Source: Lethocerus indicus
Lineage: Eukaryota; Arthropoda; Insecta; Hemiptera; Belostomatidae
NCBI GenBank assembly: GCA_019843655.1
Contig: JACDQD010000104.1
Coordinates: forward strand, 2,046,001-2,110,000
Reading direction: 5' to 3'
Length of the DNA: 64,000 nucleotides
Both the position numbers and the translations under genes were made by a program. Positions 1 through 13,983 of this stretch are shown one piece after another (within the stretch, counting starts at the first letter, position 1; each line of letters starts with the position of its first letter). Under the pieces are notes generated by a model, which had not been told where the DNA came from, did no database searches, and was given only the letters and a program-made list of their open reading frames with translations.

Positions 1-2866
1 CGGTCGCGCCGAGAGAATTCCCAACAGTGCACTTGTTAAACGTCAGTTCGGGCGCTGAACTGTGTACGGCCATTAAGCCGGCCAAACAGCGCCGCGTGCT
101 CACAGAAAACGGTACGAAACTCGTCGGAGCGATACGCTAAATTAACGGCCGTACAACGTTCTGTTATTGTTGTTTTGTTTTTTTCGAGAGCGGTCGGACT
201 TTTCCCGGCTTGATAGACCGCGACGCGCAAACACCGAACGGTACTTGACGGACTTGATATTTCGCAATATTCCCGGATGCTTTATGGGGGGCGGAGAAGG
301 GCGCCAGCTGCACCGGCCCACTTCAGGGAGAAACGCGGCACGCCACTCGGGTATCGATTCGGCGTATCAATTATTGCACTAGAACACTCCTCGAGTATTG
401 CACTAAATTAGCTGGCCGATTGTAACAGATGTTGTGCACAGTCGTCGGCGTCCACATACGGTAGAATTCAACGCGTCGCTTGTAGAGACAATAATATTGC
501 TTGTATTTGCAAATAACAAACAATAAAAGTCAAATGCACGTGGCTTTGTTAAGTAAATGATTGTAAACCGTTCAACGAATCCAAGTCAAATTGGCACCCT
601 AAATAAATATAGCGGTAGTCCCCGCATCCAACCATGCCCTAAAGCCACCTACAGCCCGAGTGGGGAGTAATTCTCCTCATTGCTCAACCGGCCAACAATG
701 ATTGTTTCTAATGACAACTCTTACTAAAGAAACAAAACCCGAAGAAAAATCCCTAATACTACTGAATGAGTTAGCCATTCACGACAAATTCCAATAGGTC
801 CATAATCCCAAGACAGAATCGAGCGTCATCCGACTTCATGAGCTTCAAAGGTTTTTAGATAAACTTTTATTACACACGAAAAGATCCATTCTATAAGTTA
901 TCCTTTGTAATTATTCTTCACATTTAATATAAATGCGTAATGAAATTATTTTATCTGGTCTAAAATTCTTAGTCTGCTATTGGTTACCATAGTATTTCTC
1001 TCTTCTCCGCCTCCCTCTTTCTTATGTTTTCAGCGCCCCCATGAAGGCTCGACAATAACAACAATGCGGGACTAATCGAATGTGCGGCTCAAGAGGAAGG
1101 GACTCGTTATTCGTAAGAACAATGAGAGCTCAACCCCGTCCACACCCTTGTGATCCCCTCACTGTATCCCGGACCCTCCTCCTACCCCTTTACTCTGGCC
1201 CGTCACACGCGAGTCAAGAGCCCTGCACTTCGCACAACTCTCCCGGCCCCGCCCCAACCCGGAGGGTCGTACTTTCCTACCGAATTTCCTACTCCATACG
1301 TTTCTTCACAACCGACTATTTAGTGTTCTTCGCGCCACTTCGCTTAGATTTTTCGCAATGTGACTGTGGAAATACGTGTACTCTTATTAATAACGAATTG
1401 GACCAATTCATTCGGATCTCAAATCCGCAGAATATATTTAAAGCCCTAATAAATTTTTCTATTCGAGTATCGTACAGAATTTTGATTCTGTTCGTGCGTT
1501 ACTGGAAAATGAATTATAAGGCAGTCAGTTTGAGTAAGAGAGTGGCGGATCGGGATGTCGGTGCGGATTGAAAAGGCGAGAGGGAAAGACCTTACAATCT
1601 CCAAATTATCGGACCATTCGTAGGCCCCGGAGGCGGCCGACACTCCCCCTCGTCCCTCTTCGCGGAATCGTAAAAAAGTATTTTAATTAAAGGCCGGGCG
1701 GTGGTCCCTTCCTCGCGATTTTCGCTCCCCACCGTCCCAAATAAACTGAGTCTTTATTACTATTGGGGTCCCCGGGGGTCGCCAGCGCCGATTCGATTAA
1801 ACCGGAGACGTGGTGGGGGGCGCTTAAAATTTATCAGCCGAAAAAAAGGAGCCGCCGCCGCCGCCCCTTCGCCCGTCAACTCCCTGAAAATCCACGGGCG
1901 CCCTCGCGCCTAAAATCCCTCATAAATAGTGTTTAACCGATTCGGATTTTTTCCTCCGCTTCGAATTTAAGAGGCGATAAACCCTATTACGGGCCCGCTG
2001 AAACAAGCCTCCCGAATTTATTTCCCGAGAACGGCTTCCATGTAACGATAAAAGTGAACGTTTCTACTACCGGGGAATTGTATTTTAGTTGATTTTCCTC
2101 CAATTTCATCTCCAGCTTTAATGCTCAATACGTATATCGATGATGTTGTTGTATAACCCAATTAAAATTAATTAATTATTCTACCGTGTATTATTCTGTA
2201 TATTCGATAATAAATCCTTGCTGTTAGTTTCAGATATTTTAGGAGGAATCTGGGTAAGGCTAGCAATAATTTAAATCGTGAGATATTCATCCTTCCGATA
2301 TATACGATAGTTACAATGTTCTTGGAAACAGATGACGCAAAATTAATTACACGCATTAAATAAATGATTAATTGAGTAAAATTGATTGTGCTCATCAGGT
2401 AAAAGGTCGAACATGCGCCGTTGCCGCAAGTAACCAAGGCAACTGGAGATGCTTACATTTTTGCGTATTTCATTTGCTGTACTTTTAATTCGCGCAATTC
2501 TCGAGATTTCGTCGCATTTACTATAATACCTAATGCCCTCGCAACGGAAGGTAAAATGGTTCCCCTCAATAAGGTTAATTCGGAACTACGTTAAAGCAAG
2601 CTCCGCCGCAACGCTCGTTATTTCAGGATTGGGAGAACACCGCTTATAAGCGCAGGAGAGAGCATATTTTCCCTGTATAAAAGGCGAGTGTGGGGGAGAA
2701 ACGCGATAGGGTTTAAATATTGACTGAGGGCCGGAGCATTTGGCCTTTACCGCCCCATTACAATGACGGTAAAACACTCGGCCATTCGGGAGCTCCGAAT
2801 CTGTTGTACTTTGAACAACATGAAGAGAACTGTGTACGTTATAATTTACTCCGGCTTCTTTTTAAA

Positions 2867-2868
<2 letters not shown>
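1..2868. other. No recognisable gene
   Basis: Mixed AT-rich and CpG-containing DNA. Open frames up to 163 codons (1080-1571) translate to nothing I recognise and have the skewed composition of chance frames. GCCGCCGCCGCCGCC occurs near 1851-1865. Confidence 0.6.
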
Positions 2869-2916
<48 letters not shown>

Positions 2917-2925
2917 ATATATATA
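2869..2925. repeat. (AT)20 microsatellite with short (GT) and (AT) tail
   Basis: An uninterrupted AT alternation of about 40 bp runs into a short GT run and then another short AT run (2917-2925). It is a compound dinucleotide microsatellite in otherwise unannotated DNA. Confidence 0.97.
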
Positions 2926-5513
2926 ATGGAAAAAGAGAGAAATAGAGAAAGAGGACATGGGATGATAGAATTGGATAACAGAGTATAGAGGGGCGGTATT
3001 AACTGGAGGCCGTCCACCTCTCGTTACAAGCCTTGTTGTCTAGATGTACCTGCACCGGACAATGCAATTATCCGCCGGGTAATGACTGGCTTCAGTTGAC
3101 CTCCCACCAGTGGTGGAGATAGAATGCCGTTTAAACTCGTTTTTAACTCTTCCCATTTCCCCCTTTCTCTATACGGGGTCGCTATCTATTAAAGACGTAT
3201 CCGGGCTCGTCATTTAAGAACTGAAATAAAGTTTTTTTTCGATAAACGGTGGTCATTTGAAAATTACCTGCGTTACAAATTGTTGAACGTCTATGCTCTA
3301 TGGGGGGAAATTATTTAAGTTCAGTTGGGAAACTATTTAATTTTTCTATTCGCTAATAATTAATAATTTTTATACTGATTTATACGTTTAATTATGTGCC
3401 GATTCTCGGTGCGCTCAAGGGTTTTTCCAATTTTAGACCGCTCACTTTGAACCTTTTCCCACTCAAACTCTCTTTCTCACACCCATCCCCACTCTCTCTT
3501 TCTCTGTCAATCGAAGCGAATAACCCCCCCCCCCAACCCTTCTGCGTGTTCCCTGTGCGAGGCAAGAAACCCATCTTCAGATATGGGTTCGCCTTTCTCT
3601 TTTTCTTACCTACCCCCTTCCCATTACGCCCGCAACAGCCCCTCGGCCGACTCCCCCGTCCGGACGCTTTTCATCCCTCCAATAAGGGGGTTGATGTTAT
3701 GACGATTCGGTCGGCCCCAAGCTCGGGGTGACACTTTGTGCGGATATTACACCGAGACAGAGAAATTCCTTCATCTCGGCGTCCGACGTTTCGACATTGG
3801 ACCGGAGACTTTCACGTTGATTGGGGTACCTCTGTAAGATGACTTTTCAGAGTTCGGTCGGTAAATTTATTTTCTGTTACTCACTGAATTGTATATGCGT
3901 ACGAACAAACTTTTGGGGATACGAGTTATTATAATACTTGTATTATAGGACGGGGGATCTTATGGAAATTTATGGCCTTTTGTTCATTGACTCAGTACAT
4001 ATCAACTTTATGTCATTTTTTGTAGCATGATCATCAATCAGCTTATTTTTTCCGAGCTACAATTACATCACCATTAATCAGTTATGTACAACGATTTAAG
4101 TTTTTTGAGGTTCGCAAGAGTGATGTAGTTCATAAATATTTTTCACCACGTAAAGCAATGAATGGAATTCGTCATTAATATTTTATTTAAACTTTATAAG
4201 GATTTAAGAAAGAGGGAAATTATACCAAAATAGCTCCTGTAGCTGTTCAAGCTTGGTTATCGCACGCGGCCACGCATCAAAAACTAGAACGATTCGCGTC
4301 GTTTAGAACCAATTTCGAAACAAAGCCAACGAGAGATAATTGGACTAGTAAAGTAGGCTGAGGATTTATTCGTTTACAAATTGCACGAATGCGCAACTCC
4401 ATCGATCCGCCAGTTGAGTCCAGCGTTAGCATCCGTTGTCAACAATACGTATACAACAATAAATGGCAAAACGGAGCGAAGGAAAATCAACAATAAAGAG
4501 TTGAACAGATAATAAAAAGTTGTAATGGGGTAATCAAAACCGACGTGCCCGGTTCTCCGAACGCGGTGCGTCGTGCTGTCGTGAAAGCCCCGTCCTTCCC
4601 TCATCCGACTCTATTAAATGCTAAATTTATTTGGTCATTAGAGAGACATTTTTTTAATCTGCTTGTCCCATTATTTGGGACCTCACGAATTCGTGTTTCA
4701 ACTTTAAACGGCAGCCCTCCGATCATTGCCAAAATATTTATTGTTCCTTGGTGGTGCACGAAATGACTTATTTTATTGAAATCGCGGTCTAGCCTGCTTC
4801 TTATTTCTGGGGCAGCGGCCTGTGTCGCAGCTGGCGGCTCGGACAAAGGAGCCCGGGTACGTGCCAACAGGTGGGGGCCCTACTTATACAGAAGGGTCGG
4901 CCGGTCATGTATAAAATCGGAGCTGCCCGTCTAACTCGGGGGCGTCACTCGTCCCGTGTGGCCTTTGGGGGTTGGTTGGGCGGGGCCCCAGTTCGCCCAG
5001 ATTACCCGTCTTATTGAGAGTGACGCTTCGATCCCACTCGAAACCTTTCGTCTCATTTTATGACCCGATGATAAAACGGGCCGGCCACAAGTGGTTTGCC
5101 CTGAAAAGAAATTTCACCGTTCAATCTTTTACTGCGAAACCAGTATTTGTTTGTTTAAGTTATAGTTATCTATATCTCGAGGATTGTCAACACCTCTGTA
5201 ATAATTGCTCAGTTTAGATCAAGAATAACCTTAAATACCTTAAATAAGTGGGAAAAACCGAGGACGATGTAATTTTTAATCCCAAATAGGTCATTATACC
5301 GTTGCCAGGGCCCAGACTTGGTGGAACACAGGTGCTGAATTAGCAGCTAGGGCCCGACCACACCTATTAAAGCCCGTCCCCGACGTCCCGAATCTTCGGC
5401 GGTACTTAACAGTTGACGGTACAAGTTGTTGACAGTATTGCCATGGGTTGGTTGATGAGGGGGGGGGAGGGGTGCGTACGTTGTCGGGCCGCACAATGAT
5501 TAACCAATGCTAG

Positions 5514-5536
5514 CTCTCTCTCTCGCTCTCTCTCTC
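5514..5536. repeat. Interrupted (CT)n microsatellite
   Basis: CT dinucleotide repeat with one G interruption. The minus-strand reading is a GA repeat. Confidence 0.93.
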
Positions 5537-7834
5537 CGCCGAACAGGGTGTGCTTACAAGGCTCAAACACGGGGAGCAGCCGCTGTTGCATCAATTATAA
5601 TGGGTTGTTGTTTGGCTGGCGCTGTGCCTCGCCCGCCCCTATCGCGTGAAATTGCACCCGCTCGACATTCGAATTGACTTCTTAATTATTAACGCGAACT
5701 TCCGTCCCGCCTGCCCCCCATGCCACCGACGAACCATGTCGCTCTGGGAAAATTGAATAAACATTTATACCTGCCAAGTAATGATTGGGCAACAATTTAT
5801 TTCCAGCGCCCCGGGAAAGGGCGCGTTCGATCGCCTGCCCTCACCCGCCTCGGTGGCCCGTTCATCTGGCCCTCGACTCAATATTCATACGGACCGTTCA
5901 CTCGGCCCCAACATGTTTTAAATAAACATTTTAAAGATATTTGTTGCACCAACCATTCGTTTCAACGCTAATTTATACAACGGGATTTGTTGAAACATTA
6001 ATCTTATGCCCCTGTGTTACTTAGCTCATGTACGGTAAATTGAGAATCTTTTTCTCTTCATGTCAAGGAGCTGGAATTTCCAAATAGAATTTAACTTTCG
6101 TATACAAAATATTAAGCGGGAGAATAATTTATGCACATCTGCAAACTGCAGCCTCCATTATGTCAAGTCACTTAACTTTGAATGATTAACCATGTCAAAC
6201 TTGCCCCCAGTTTTCTCGATTGTCTCATGACCGCAACGTTCCGGCTTTCAGCGCTGTGGACGTATTCGACGTCCAGTCTCCGAATAAAACGCCGGATTTT
6301 CTGTTCGGCCGGCCCTGCTTCAATATTAATTAACCGAAAACCATGCACGCCATCCCAATGGGACCATTCGGCGACTCGAATTTCAACTGTGAATTCAGCT
6401 ATCAAACTGAAACTAGAAGTAAATGCTGTCCGTCTATGGTGCGATCTAATTAATTCCTAGCGAGCGGCCAGCTAATCACATTAGTCGGGTCCCGTTCTCC
6501 TGATTCGTTGACAAATTGTTGATAGACACCGGTACCAACGCAAATTGCATTTGGGCCTCACATCAGATGAGAAGAAATTCCACCCAGAAAGCCAGTTTGG
6601 TTCATGGTTCTCTCAAAAGTGCCTAATTCCAAGTATTTACCTGGAGGTATTTATTTCAGAGTAAAATGAAATAAATTGTAAATGAGGTTGTATTTGCCTT
6701 CGCTAATGCATTAACGTTTGGAAAATATTCGTACAACATATAGTACGAGAACGGTTCCTCATTAGTTCCTAATTACATTCAGTTAATTTACGCAGTAGGT
6801 TGAATTATATAAAATTCTGTAGGAAATAATAAGTGTTTAATTTAATCGCTCGTTCTCTGGATAGAAAAAGATGTTTTTTTTCATTTCATTAATTATCAAT
6901 TTACGAATTACCGATTACGGATTGCCGATTATCAATCGATGCTGGTTTCCACGCTGGTGATGCGATGCAACCCGCGACTCCTGCTTCTATCTCTCCGGAA
7001 GTCGATAACACGTTAAAGTAGCTCGAGCTCGAACAGCGAGATTCTGTCTTACAAAAATGGCAATAAACGAAAAAGAACTATCCCTGAAGAGGACTTTAGG
7101 CTTTGTTCTTTGAAAACTGGGCGGTCATAGCGTTAGGCGGACTGACTCAATAGCCGTCGGCGCTTTCCAAGAGAGGGGGCGCGACAATCCTGTTAGAATA
7201 GAAGCGGGCCAAACCGAGCCAGCGCTCGCAAGTCCCCGGCAATTGCTTTGGCGACCCTCGGGCTAATTACAAATCGCCCCACCTAACGTTGTTTGACTTC
7301 CAGCGGGCCGTTTAATAAAGTAATCGCGCCCCGACCTATTTCATACACGGGCTTGTGGATAGGAAAGCCAAATTAGAAACAACTAGTTCTGTGACCCGGT
7401 TGTAATAGATTCAATTAAACGAGGTCGCAATGCAGGGGCCGCCTCTTTTCCTGCGGGCACTACACGGGTCGTTATTGTTCTTCTCAGTCCGAGTTTTACC
7501 GGCACGTAATTAATACTCGTTCGAATAATATTTTCCACGGTTCTTGAAGCCCGTAGTGGGCGGAGTGTGGGAGTATTTTGCGCCGTAACCCGTTGTAGCC
7601 CTCGACTCGTTGAGTTGGGCCCGCTCGCTACTTTCGAGAGCGGACCACCGATTTCAATATGTGAATTGTTGGCAGCCCGGTTTAACGGAGCAGAGCGGGG
7701 AAATATCCGAGCGCTAGTTCACCGGCCGGCATTTGAGGGAATAGCCGGCGCTGAGGCGTGTCCCGGGGTCGCCCCTAGGTAACACCGCCGCCCAGTTTAC
7801 GGCCACCCACCGGTAATACAATTTTGTCGTAAAA

Positions 7835-7854
7835 CCCCCACCCCCGACCCCCCC
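7835..7854 (-). other. C-run tract (minus-strand G-quadruplex candidate)
   Basis: C5-A-C5-GA-C7 on the plus strand. The seven-base run must be split to supply the fourth G-tract, so this is a weaker candidate than the single-base-loop motifs. Confidence 0.7.
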
Positions 7855-8363
7855 GGGTAATGGAGATATCTCCGTTATACCGTTATAAATCTCGTTTTAA
7901 CTGCTCTACTAAAAATACAGCGCCGGTTTATGTATCTAATCGGGATCAAAATGGGCGACGCCCTGTTGGGTCTAGTGCCGCTCGGAGTGCGTGCATCGAA
8001 TTGTTTAAATCTATAAAAATTTTAATCGAACTAAAACCGGCCAGACATATACACCGATATTCAGAATCGTTATATCCACGAAACTCTTCGATTCCGTGAT
8101 CTCGGCCCATTTGCCGTTTAATTAGATTTGCTCCGAAATTAATAGGGGAAGGCACCGGTTAGGGGGTGGTGACGTTGATGCATGGAGGGGAGAGGTAAAG
8201 TCGAAACATATGGCCGGGCATTACCGAAAACATTTTTCTGGCGGTCGGCCCTCCGCCATTGCCGCCCCCGGGGGCCTATGCCGTGTTCCTTTTTCCCAAA
8301 AAATGAGCTTATTCAACCCCGCCCCATCGGCGTGGCCGCCGTCCGAATCAGTTTGGACCCCTG

Positions 8364-8394
8364 ACAAATAGTCGTTTCCATTACGACTATTTGT
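8364..8394. repeat. Perfect 12-bp inverted repeat with 7-nt loop
   Basis: ACAAATAGTCGT (8364-8375) and ACGACTATTTGT (8383-8394) are exact reverse complements around the loop TTCCATT. The stem is too short for a metazoan microRNA precursor. No U-run follows, and no partner gene is nearby. Confidence 0.9.
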
Positions 8395-10683
8395 ATTCAT
8401 TCTATTTCCCCCGCAACGTTAAACTTTAGCGGGGCGTGCATTTAAATGCAGTTGCCCGACGATGTAAAACCAGACTGCCCCGGGGGGCTTACGGTAGAGG
8501 TACCTGACGAACATTAAAACCGATACCTGCACATTAAAAACTTCCCCAGTCGTTCTTAATGCAAAAAAGAGATTTCAACTACATTAATCTCCCTGGAAAT
8601 TCAGATATTTGAATCCTGGATTATATAAACATTTTTGAGGAACTCTTATCGTCACGTTTATATTATCCCTCTCTTGATTATGTCTCCACTCGCCAATTTA
8701 TATGAGTATAACGTACAATAAGTCGTAGATATTCGCGTGCTCCGAACCGAATTTGAACATTAACGGCTGCAATCATACCTGAAAATATGTAATATAAAAA
8801 TAATCCTTTAGGGTCGTTTTCGCGGAACGTTATGTTAATTTCAAACGATCAATTTCAATTTCTGATTACTGTTCAATACCGAAATAATTTTAATGCAATA
8901 TGTTTAACCGAACGCTAGTGGGATCCGAAAACAAATACGTCATTGTAATCATAATTATTCTCAAAGATTCTATTGAAAGTTGAATAGATGGGACGTGAAA
9001 ATGTCTTTTACAAGTCTTTACAAGTTGTGAGCGCCACTGGTGTTTTAACAGTGGTGGAAGTAAAGTTGTCTTGAGGGGCGCGCGTCTGTCTCTTCATGGG
9101 GGAGGCCTCGCGCCCGAGCAATCTCGGGGTGGCCGGCCACAAAACTCTTCGTCTCGGCTTACTTGGCCCTCGACGAGTGCACAACTCTGAACTTGTTCTC
9201 CTTTTGAGGTCTAACACAACCGCTCGGCTGACAGCGCAAACTAATCGCGGACTAAGTGTAAAGTCGCAACCGACGTTTGTTCTGCGGTCGAACGCGAGTG
9301 GACAACTCTTTAAAGCGCAATCAACTTTATACGCCGCTCTCTCCACTGGTATTAGGGTGCGGAAACATGATTAAATTGTTCAATGAGTTGTTTAGACTAG
9401 TTAAAATGCAATAAATTTAATAGAATGGTAAATATGAAAATTGATCTATATTATATCTATATTTTAACATATATATTGTACAAATATAAAAATAATTCCG
9501 TAAGAGCTCATGTTAAATTTACATGGATTGCACTGATTCTGGTCCGACACAGGTACAGTGTCATAACTGTTGGGGTTATGAATATGAGAGATCTTTCCAA
9601 ATCTCACCGGCGTAAATGTATATGGACGAAAAATGTAGAGCCGCTATTCGACGGAAAGACCTTTATGAAAACTTTCCTCAACTAAAGGGCTCAAGAGCAG
9701 ACAACAATACCGATATGAAGTTTTAAATGGTCATACTTTGGGGAGTTTGAAAGCGAGTGGATAAACTTTTCGCCTGCAAACCTGTACCTTTATCGAATTT
9801 TACATAAATACCCGCCCTAACTCCTGTAATATAATCAGAGAGTGACCTTGGGATGAAAAAGTAAGCGCGATTACGAAAAACAGAGCGCAGTTTTATTCAA
9901 TAATAGTGGCGGGGATAAAATTCTGAGGTTAATTTATTTGCTTCGACGGTGGTCCCCAAAACGAGAGCCCTATTAATGATCTCATTTACTTAGGTTTCTG
10001 AATTAACAAGGGAATCAGCTTTTACCAGTTCTAAAAATGTGTACTCAAAATTAAGCACGGATTCTTAAGAATAGATGAAAATCCTTTTTTTAATTAAAAG
10101 CAGAATGCTACTGGCAAAAAATTGATCTGGCACAAAGTATTGCACAAACAACATCAGTTTAGTAACTAATATTAGGTGCTGTTTGCCAGTCAGCGAAGGT
10201 ATGGAATTTTATTGCTATTGCAGTTTTTTTAGAGAACTGAAATTACTAATTTCAGAATATCGGTCCACGTATTTCCGATTGCATTCGGGGGATTCTCGCT
10301 GGTAAACAGGGGAATTTTTATTAGGCCGCGGCATACGGTATCTCATAGCCCGGGTGGGGTGGCAAAAAAATAATAATCGGGGTCGAGAGCGGTTTTTTCA
10401 TGTCCGGGCGGACGGGGGATATTTAATGTCCCGTGTCATGAGGCTGCATACTACATTTACCGTACAGATTGCCATTTCTGTGAGTGCTCGGCGTGAGCGT
10501 TGCAGGAGTGCGTTGCCGGGGCAGGGCGGGGCGGTTTTTTTACCTCCTTATTGCGTAAAGAGTGTGATAAATGGAAGGGACGCTGTAGGGGCGAGCGGTG
10601 AGGGGTTAGCGGGGGCGGTATTAGCCAGCAACAGGGGGCTCCTACCCCCAACTCCCCGTCTAATGGAATGTTAGATTTTAGCG

Positions 10684-10706
10684 CTCTCTCTCTCTCTCTC
10701 TCTCTC
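10684..10706. repeat. (CT)n microsatellite
   Basis: A pure CT run of 23 bases, followed by a CT-rich variant. On the minus strand this is a GAGA-type tract, which insect GAGA factors can bind; no binding is shown. Confidence 0.95.
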
Positions 10707-11054
10707 GCTCCCTAGCGACTACCTCGTGATTCATAATTGGGGCGGTGGGGTACACCGCCGACACCGCCCCAATCAATTTGACCCCCCGTTCTTTTAATCA
10801 AATTTATTTCTGAATCCCTCCCCCCCCCAACTCTCCTACCGTCCCCTCTCCTTCAACCCCCTCCCCCGCACCATTCGTTCTTCGCCCGAAATAACTTTTC
10901 TGTCGCGGGGGCGATATGAAAAATAATTTCGACTTATCAATCACCGGGGGCTCGCCCCTCACAAGGACCGACTCCCGGTGAATTAATAAATATTCCCTTT
11001 GTGGGGAGGAGACGCGTTCCCGCGACGTGTGATTTATTTCGGGCGTTCCACTCA

Positions 11055-11086
11055 CCCCTCCCCCTATCCCCCTACCCACTCCCCCC
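11055..11086 (-). other. G-quadruplex motif on the minus strand
   Basis: Plus-strand C-runs C4-T-C5-TAT-C5-TA-C3-ACT-C6 give five G-tracts on the minus strand with loops of 1-3 bases. The plus strand could form the complementary i-motif. Confidence 0.87.
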
Positions 11087-13956
11087 AAACTCCCTTCCAA
11101 CCCTTCACCCCCCGGCCCGCGGGCGGCGTCGAAGGGTGCGAGTCGCGGAACGGACGCGAGCCAGAAAAACCGATTTATTATTCGGGAAGTGTAAATACGC
11201 TATTATGCGATCCGGAGCATGGTAATGGGATGTAATTTTTTTAAACGGACGTCTGACGGAATATGAGAAATGGCGGAATAAGAACGAGGCGCGTGTGAAT
11301 TGTATTTTTCCATCGTGCCATATGGCCACGGGGCTTATGAAAGAATCTGACTGTCTGCGAGAGAGCTTTATGCGCCTCAGAAGTGTTCACTGTCTAGGCA
11401 TATTTCAGAATACTACTCCGTTTCGGCTATTTCATTTTATTTGAACAACATTAATTTCAAATTAATAGCTCGGTTTATAGTATTTGTTTGTCTAAATTAG
11501 CCATAGATAGAACGCGGTAATGAAATAGTGATTGAATACTTTTAATTCAGTTTTAAAAATAGAACCTCGGCCGCTGTACGAAAGCAGTCGTACTCTAATA
11601 AGTTGCATATAAAATGAAAAACCAATATGTTGATATATGAATCGATGGCGTAATACAAATGTAAATATTTATTGAATATGTCAATAATTTTCCGTCAGGG
11701 TGTAATGGCATAATCAGGCTGATGGCGAAAGGCCGAAACCGGTGACTATATCGTGGTGTTCCACTGTCGTAACTAATGGAATTTTTGAAATAATAATATT
11801 GTAGACAAATGTATAGCGATGCTTTTTTAGACACTGACCAATGGCTTAAGTAATCTGCATGATAATAAATAATTCGCTCGATCGAATAGTCCCGTTTTAA
11901 TTAGCCTCTCTATTTCCGGAGAAAATGAAGCGTGGACGAACAGTTACTGTTATTAAATAGGTATCGTTTTAATTTGCTTTTACAAATGCAATATATATGG
12001 TAAGTAGGGTAAACTGCGTTATTGGCCGGCGCCGGCGGTCGTCTTCAAAGGCGCAATATCGGCCCGATATTTTTATGTCCGCCCCCTAACCCACCCACCA
12101 AAAAGGAATAAAAAGAGAAGAGAAACTGGAAGAAAGAGCCCGCACCCAAGAAAGGTGGGTCGCTTTAGTACAGCCGTTGTCTACAAGAGGGCAGGGCGTC
12201 GCAAATAGAATTTTGGAGGGCGTCATATTTCGTGTTGGTTAGGTCGTGGGGTTTGAAATTTTAAGAGGAACCAGGAGCGCCCCCGCCCCGCCTTCCGCAA
12301 CTGCCGGCACCGTATGCATATTGATAGCGGTGCAATATTCATGCGTAGAAATACAGCCTGGCATCCGGCCGTGGGGGGTGGCCAAGCGCGTCTTCGCTTC
12401 AAGAATCGGCGCCGACCGTAAAACGTTTTTTATTTCGACCCCGAGACCCCTTCGCCGGGGGAAATTATCAGCCTGAGGGTCGCCTTAATTTATATATGTA
12501 ATTCTTGTTACTCTCGGAAATGTTCTGCTCGGGATAAAATTCGTTACGACCGCGCCCCCTTCAAATATTACGGAGGGGAGGCCGTCGCGTCCGACCAGTA
12601 AAACGGGAGATATGAATACCCGATGACCGGCAAACGCATACTGACGGTAAAATCGAAACGTCCCGCATTTTTACGAGAGCTGACGTGAAATGAATCATGC
12701 CGCTTATTCGTTGGTTCATGTTTAATCTGTCCTCTCAAACTCAAGTAGAAAATACTCTACTGTTATTAACTGGATTGATATTCCACGTTTAATACAGTTG
12801 TTATGATCTAATTATTAATTCAATTCTTATAAAACTAGATTTGTAATTGAACATACTATAATCATGCTGCTTATGTCCTGTGCTTTATTCCAATCGTAAA
12901 AGAAATGTAATTTTGATTACTTTTACCAGAAAAGTGTAGGCTTCCAAAAGATTGTAAAAAAATTTCACGGGGAATGTACTGTAGAATATTTCTTCTAACG
13001 CTCTCGGAAACGCTGATCTTGGAGAATTCCGAACGGACCTAGGAATAGATTAGTCACTCTACGGAATTTACAAGATAGTTTGAACAGGGGGGAATTAGCC
13101 GTGCGTTTAGATTAGCGAGCAATCAACGTCTACCGATGTCTGAATGGGTTCCAATCTAATCTAGCGATCAAATCCCAAGAGGAGCCGGGCGGATGCTCCT
13201 TTGTATCCAATATACACCGGGCAGACATTGTCTAATCGCTTGCTTAAGGCCAACCAGGACTCAACAGGTAATATAACACAGCCAACCAAATGGAATATAT
13301 TATACCCGATTGAGACCGGTTCCGAGTATTTCTCTCGGGCACCAGACCGAGAAAGATGAGAGATGTTAGAATTCAGACCTGCGACTGTTGCACTTGGTAC
13401 CTGAGAATATTTTTGCCCAGACGTTAACCACAACATCATTTGTCCAATTCTTAACCGGATCTTATCGTTTTTTCAACTTTCCCTCATACAGAAAGTGAGC
13501 AGATGTCACCTGTTTTTTAAATGAAACCCACTGTAATCAATCACTATCAAGTTTTGTTATTCTGTTGAGTCAAATATGATACGCTTAACAGTAAAAATTT
13601 GCGATATATTAATGTTATGGACTCCACTATAACGTGGCGCCAGATTATGAAGTAACAAAGCGGCTTTCAGTCTACATCTATAGAATCAGGTGCGGGCGAG
13701 AAACTTCGCTGTCAATTTTGCCCGTACGAACTCTAGTTATTCAAATGGTTGTCCCAAACGCGCTGCCTAGTCCGAACGAGTTATCAGACTTGTATATTGG
13801 GGCCGAGCACATGTTGCCCATTTGCCCTGTACATAGGTCAACCCGAATTCGATCATCAATAACAATTAAATAATAATATAATAATACATTACAGAACTAA
13901 TTCGTAATGCGTTATTTTAACTGGAATTAACCGCGGAGGCAAATGTGGCAAAAACC

Positions 13957-13983
13957 GATATTTCAGCCGCTAGCTGAAATATC
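13957..13983. repeat. Perfect 11-bp inverted repeat with 5-nt loop
   Basis: GATATTTCAGC (13957-13967) pairs exactly with GCTGAAATATC (13973-13983) around CGCTA. No flanking gene explains it. Confidence 0.9.

Larger units (their letters stand above)
2926..8363. other. No recognisable gene; simple repeats only
   Basis: AT-rich sequence with GC-rich patches at about 3400-3720, 4780-5000, 5610-5900 and 7130-7860. It holds a C10 run near 3525, the interrupted CT repeat and a C-run tract near 7835. No RNA gene was found. Confidence 0.6.
8395..13956. other. No recognisable gene; GC-rich low-complexity patches
   Basis: Includes a GC-rich, C-run-rich block at 10340-11150 with the CT microsatellite and the minus-strand G-quadruplex motif, and a 12-bp palindrome GCCGGCGCCGGC near 12027. 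Overlapping open frames on both strands around 9008-9374 mirror each other and show no family resemblance. Confidence 0.6.

Noticed and set aside
1080..1571. 163-codon plus-strand open frame
   Set aside because: Composition shifts from Ser/Pro/Arg-rich to AT-codon-rich along its length as the underlying DNA changes, as in a chance frame. No family resemblance.
11718..11740. Hammerhead-ribozyme-like core CTGATG...CGAAAC
   Set aside because: The invariant A after CTGATG is missing, stem II would be only three pairs, and no matching stem I/III strands or cleavage triplet were found. The match is within chance expectation.
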